Source: Candidatus Nitrosocaldus schleperae (GTDB taxonomy: Archaea > Thermoproteota > Nitrososphaeria > Nitrososphaerales > Nitrosocaldaceae). Taken from it: 64,000 nt of DNA. Below are positions 61,984 to 64,000 of this stretch, piece after piece. The stretch covers positions 1-64,000 of the forward strand of contig JABXGR010000004.1 in the NCBI GenBank assembly GCA_013538805.1, in the 5' to 3' direction. Numbering within the stretch: the stretch's first letter is position 1; each line of letters begins with the position of its first letter. The notes below the pieces were generated by a model. The model had not been told where the DNA came from and ran no database searches. It worked only from the letters and a program-made list of their open reading frames with translations. The position numbers and the translations under genes are program-made.

Positions 61984-62119
61984 TTATTATTATTATCATC
62001 ATCTACTCTATTCATCAATCCACTAATCAATCTTATACCATATCTACTTAAAGAACATTGCATATATGTATCATCTCATGATATAATTAACACGTTAGAT
62101 TTAATAGAGGCTAACTTGC

Positions 62120-62527
62120 ATGGATGCAGATATGGTGAAGGAGTTCAGATACAGGGGTAGAACCCTGCAGGAGTTGCAGGAGATGAGTATGGAGGAGTTG
62201 ATCAGTATTCTACCCTCTAGAATTAGGAGAACCTTGAGACGTGGGCTTGGAGAGGAGAGGCTTAAATTGTTGAGGGAAGTGAAGGCTGCCAAGGATAACC
62301 CTTCAGGCAAGCCTGTAAAGACACATCTACGTGATATGCCTATCCTCCCCAACATGGTTGGTCTCACCATACATGTTACTAATGGTAAAGAGTTTGTTCC
62401 TATCGAGATCAAGCCAGAGATGATAGGCCATTACCTTGGTGAGTATGCTATACCAAACAAGCCTGTTAAGCATGGTACCCCAGGCATAGGTGCCTCAAGA
62501 TCAAGCCTCTACGTACCATTGAAGTGA
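62120..62527 (+). CDS. rps19: Ribosomal protein uS19
   Basis: The 135-residue archaeal uS19 has [35 protein letters not shown] and the C-terminal [28 protein letters not shown]. The 136-bp gap after rpl23 holds an AT-rich promoter-like region (GATATAATTAAC near 62079-62090), so a new transcript may start here. It is followed by rpl22 with a 15-bp gap. Confidence 0.96.
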   Translation: MDADMVKEFRYRGRTLQELQEMSMEELISILPSRIRRTLRRGLGEERLKLLREVKAAKDNPSGKPVKTHLRDMPILPNMVGLTIHVTNGKEFVPIEIKPEMIGHYLGEYAIPNKPVKHGTPGIGASRSSLYVPLK

Positions 62528-62542
62528 TATGGTGGTGTCATC

Positions 62543-63016
62543 ATGCCAGAGTTCGATTACACATTCAAGAAGCAGTATGATAAGAGCAAGCATGTAAGGG
62601 CAAGCATAAGGGAGGTTGATATCTCACATAAGCATGCAATAGAGATATGCAATGCAATAAAGGGGATGAGGTTGGAGAAGGCAAAGGAGTACCTTGAGAA
62701 GGTTGTAGCAAAGGAGATACCTGTACCATTCAGGCATTACCATACAAAGGTTGGGCATAGGTCTGAGTTGAAGGGCAAGAATGCATTCCCTGCTGGAAGG
62801 TACCCTGTCAAGGCAGCAAGGGAGATACTACGCCTACTTGAAAACCTTGAGGCAAATAGCGAGTACAAAGGGATGGATCTTGATAGAGTTACAATAATAC
62901 ATGCATGTGCATACCCAGGAGTTAAGATAAGGAAGTTCATTCCTAGGGCATTTGGAAGGAGTAGTGCAAGGTTCAATACACTTACGCATGTTGAGTTGGT
63001 TGCTGCTGAGAAGTGA
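62543..63016 (+). CDS. rpl22: Ribosomal protein uL22
   Basis: The 157-residue archaeal uL22 has ASIREVDISHKHAIEICNAIKGMRLEKAKEYLEKVV, AGRYPVKAAREILRLLENLEANSEYKGMD and a terminal HVELVA. It joins all six 23S rRNA domains and lines the tunnel. It is followed closely by rps3. Confidence 0.96.
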   Translation: MPEFDYTFKKQYDKSKHVRASIREVDISHKHAIEICNAIKGMRLEKAKEYLEKVVAKEIPVPFRHYHTKVGHRSELKGKNAFPAGRYPVKAAREILRLLENLEANSEYKGMDLDRVTIIHACAYPGVKIRKFIPRAFGRSSARFNTLTHVELVAAEK

Positions 63017-63028
63017 TTGGTGAGGGGT

Positions 63029-63703
63029 ATGTCAAAGCAAGAGTATAGTTCAACAAAGGCAATAATGAGGAACTTCTTCAGGAACTCAGAGCTCGATGAG
63101 TTCTTGGAGAGGGAGCTTGCACATGCAGGCTATGGTGGTGCAGAGATACAGAAGACGCCTTTGGGCACCAGGATAACAGTATATGTAACAAGACCAGGGC
63201 TCATAATAGGTAGGAAGGGTTTTGGTATAAGGGAGTTAACAAGCAAGTTGGAGAAGGAGTTCGGGCTTGAGAACCCTCAAGTCTCAGTACTTGAGATAGA
63301 GGTGCCTGAACTCAACCCTAGGATAATAGCAAATAGGGTTGCACAGATGATAAGCAGGGGTACAGCATTTAGGAGGGCAGCATTATGGGCACTCAACACT
63401 ATAATGGATGCAGGTGCAATGGGTGCTGAAGTAGTCATCTCTGGCAAGTTGAGGAGTGAGAGGGCATCTTTTGAGAAGTACACTGCTGGCATACTACCAA
63501 AGAGCGGTGATCCAGCAGAGAGAGCAGTGAAGGAGGCAGTAGCACACGTGCTCCTTAAGATGGGACTCTATGGAATAAAGATAAAGATAGCATACAAGGA
63601 TGCACTACCAGCAGAGTTTGAGTTAAGGGATGGTGGTGATGTAAGCAAGGCTGAGGTAGAACCTACTCTCAATGAAGAGGAGGGGAAGGTGCAGAGTAAG
63701 TAA
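63029..63703 (+). CDS. rps3: Ribosomal protein uS3
   Basis: uS3 starts at ATG 63029, preceded by GGTGAGGGGT as a likely ribosome-binding sequence; a TTG at 63017 would add four residues. Marks are a KH domain (RPGLIIGRKGFGIRELTSKLEKEF) and AVAHVLLKMGLYGIKIKIAYKDA. The C-terminal tail is acidic (EVEPTLNEEEGK). It is about 224 residues. Confidence 0.96.
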   Translation: MSKQEYSSTKAIMRNFFRNSELDEFLERELAHAGYGGAEIQKTPLGTRITVYVTRPGLIIGRKGFGIRELTSKLEKEFGLENPQVSVLEIEVPELNPRIIANRVAQMISRGTAFRRAALWALNTIMDAGAMGAEVVISGKLRSERASFEKYTAGILPKSGDPAERAVKEAVAHVLLKMGLYGIKIKIAYKDALPAEFELRDGGDVSKAEVEPTLNEEEGKVQSK

Positions 63704-63718
63704 AAGGAGGTGCGTGAG

Positions 63719-63928
63719 ATGGCAAGGCTGAAGTTAAAGGATCTCAAGGCTCTAAACGATGATGAACTCAAGGCAAAGTTATCAGAGTTAAGGTCAGAAC
63801 TAGCAAAGATAATGGTAGAGAGAGCAAAGGGTACAATAAAGAAGGAGAGTGGAAAGGTTAAGTACATGAGGCGTGATATAGCAAGGATTCTAACCATACT
63901 TGGTGAGAGGAGGAGAGGGAGGGTATAA
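63719..63928 (+). CDS. rpl29: Ribosomal protein uL29
   Basis: The 69-residue two-helix protein has MARLKLKDLKALNDDELKAKLSELRSEL and a terminal RRDIARILTILGERRRG. ATG 63719 is preferred; AAAAGGAGGTG lies just upstream as a good Shine-Dalgarno sequence. A GTG at 63710 is the other option. Confidence 0.95.
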   Translation: MARLKLKDLKALNDDELKAKLSELRSELAKIMVERAKGTIKKESGKVKYMRRDIARILTILGERRRGRV

Positions 63929-63981
63929 TGCTAATGGTGGTGATAGCAGCACCAAGTTGATACGTGTAGGAGGTTATGGTA

Positions 63982-64000
63982 ATGAGGTTGAGAGAGGATA
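63982..64000 (+). CDS. Start of the next ribosomal-cluster gene, cut by the window edge
   Basis: ATG 63982 follows GTAGGAGG with an 8-base spacing and begins MRLRED. In archaeal clusters the RNase P component Rpp29 or uS17 comes next. Too few residues are present to decide, and an overlapping frame (GGYGNEVERG) is also open. Confidence 0.3.

Noticed and set aside
1-64000. CRISPR array or intact insertion sequence
   Set aside because: No series of regularly spaced identical repeats and no complete transposase were found.

Overview
The window comes from an archaeon, most likely a thermophilic member of the Thaumarchaeota/Nitrososphaeria, perhaps close to Nitrosocaldus. The lineage is an inference: no 16S rRNA or amo gene is present here. 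Archaeal markers are a thermosome, Hel308, an MCM with GINS, RfcS, a 20S proteasome alpha subunit, Spt4 and Rpo7, Taw1, a GTP-dependent dephospho-CoA kinase, F420 biosynthesis and archaeal-type ribosomal proteins. TATA boxes repeatedly lie about 26 bp upstream of start codons, so many transcripts look leaderless, and this was used to choose several starts.

Layout. 0-11 kb: thermosome end, a pentameric ligand-gated channel homologue, small regulators, a B12-type radical SAM enzyme, the FO synthase pair cofH-cofG, an AMP-forming acyl-CoA synthetase and two secreted proteins with a C-terminal sorting signal. 11-21.5 kb: taw1, a convergent type II restriction-modification pair, XTP pyrophosphatase, rfcS, GINS-mcm-hel308 and a decayed MFS transporter. 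21.5-33 kb: an ilvE operon, tRNA-Pro, a PII-like/SRPBCC fusion, a ferredoxin reductase-like protein, an intron-containing tRNA-Ala, a second radical SAM paralogue, nadX-nadA-nadC and a third sorted surface protein. 33-41 kb: spt4-rpo7, Mrp, DPCK, H+-pyrophosphatase, a JAMM protease, a gene broken by TAG, a membrane cupredoxin, an F420/FMN-type oxidase and tRNA-Thr. 41-48 kb: purS-Q-L-F-K-E. 48-52.6 kb: an operon-like group with a COG4276-type SRPBCC/membrane protein, a membrane protein, a T4 endonuclease V-like pyrimidine-dimer glycosylase, a cobalamin-binding protein with the W-x9-EH signature of CarH photoreceptors, and an NDH-2-like flavoprotein. 52.6-56 kb: DUF371, psmA, glyA and a SPOUT methyltransferase. 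56-60 kb: an accessory island of broken or switching secreted-protein genes. 60-64 kb: ribosomal genes rpl3, rpl4, rpl23, rps19, rpl22, rps3, rpl29, with rpl2 absent.

The strongest candidate for an undescribed system is 47.9-52.2 kb. Three promoters there share a TTAGGCACTA-like element starting 59-60 bp before each predicted start codon. The genes they drive combine a CarH-like cobalamin sensor with UV-damage repair and an SRPBCC protein. My inference is a light- or B12-responsive DNA-protection regulon in which the usual MerR DNA-binding domain is replaced by an unfamiliar N-terminal domain.

A second notable locus is at 58.3 kb. Three GATGGATA repeats separate an in-frame signal peptide from its extracellular domain, and losing one repeat would join them, as in a phase-variable surface gene. 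Other items are a 30-nt tRNA-Ala intron between positions 7 and 8, apparent gene conversion between the two radical SAM paralogues, several genes with single in-frame stops, and homopolymeric insertions in housekeeping enzymes.
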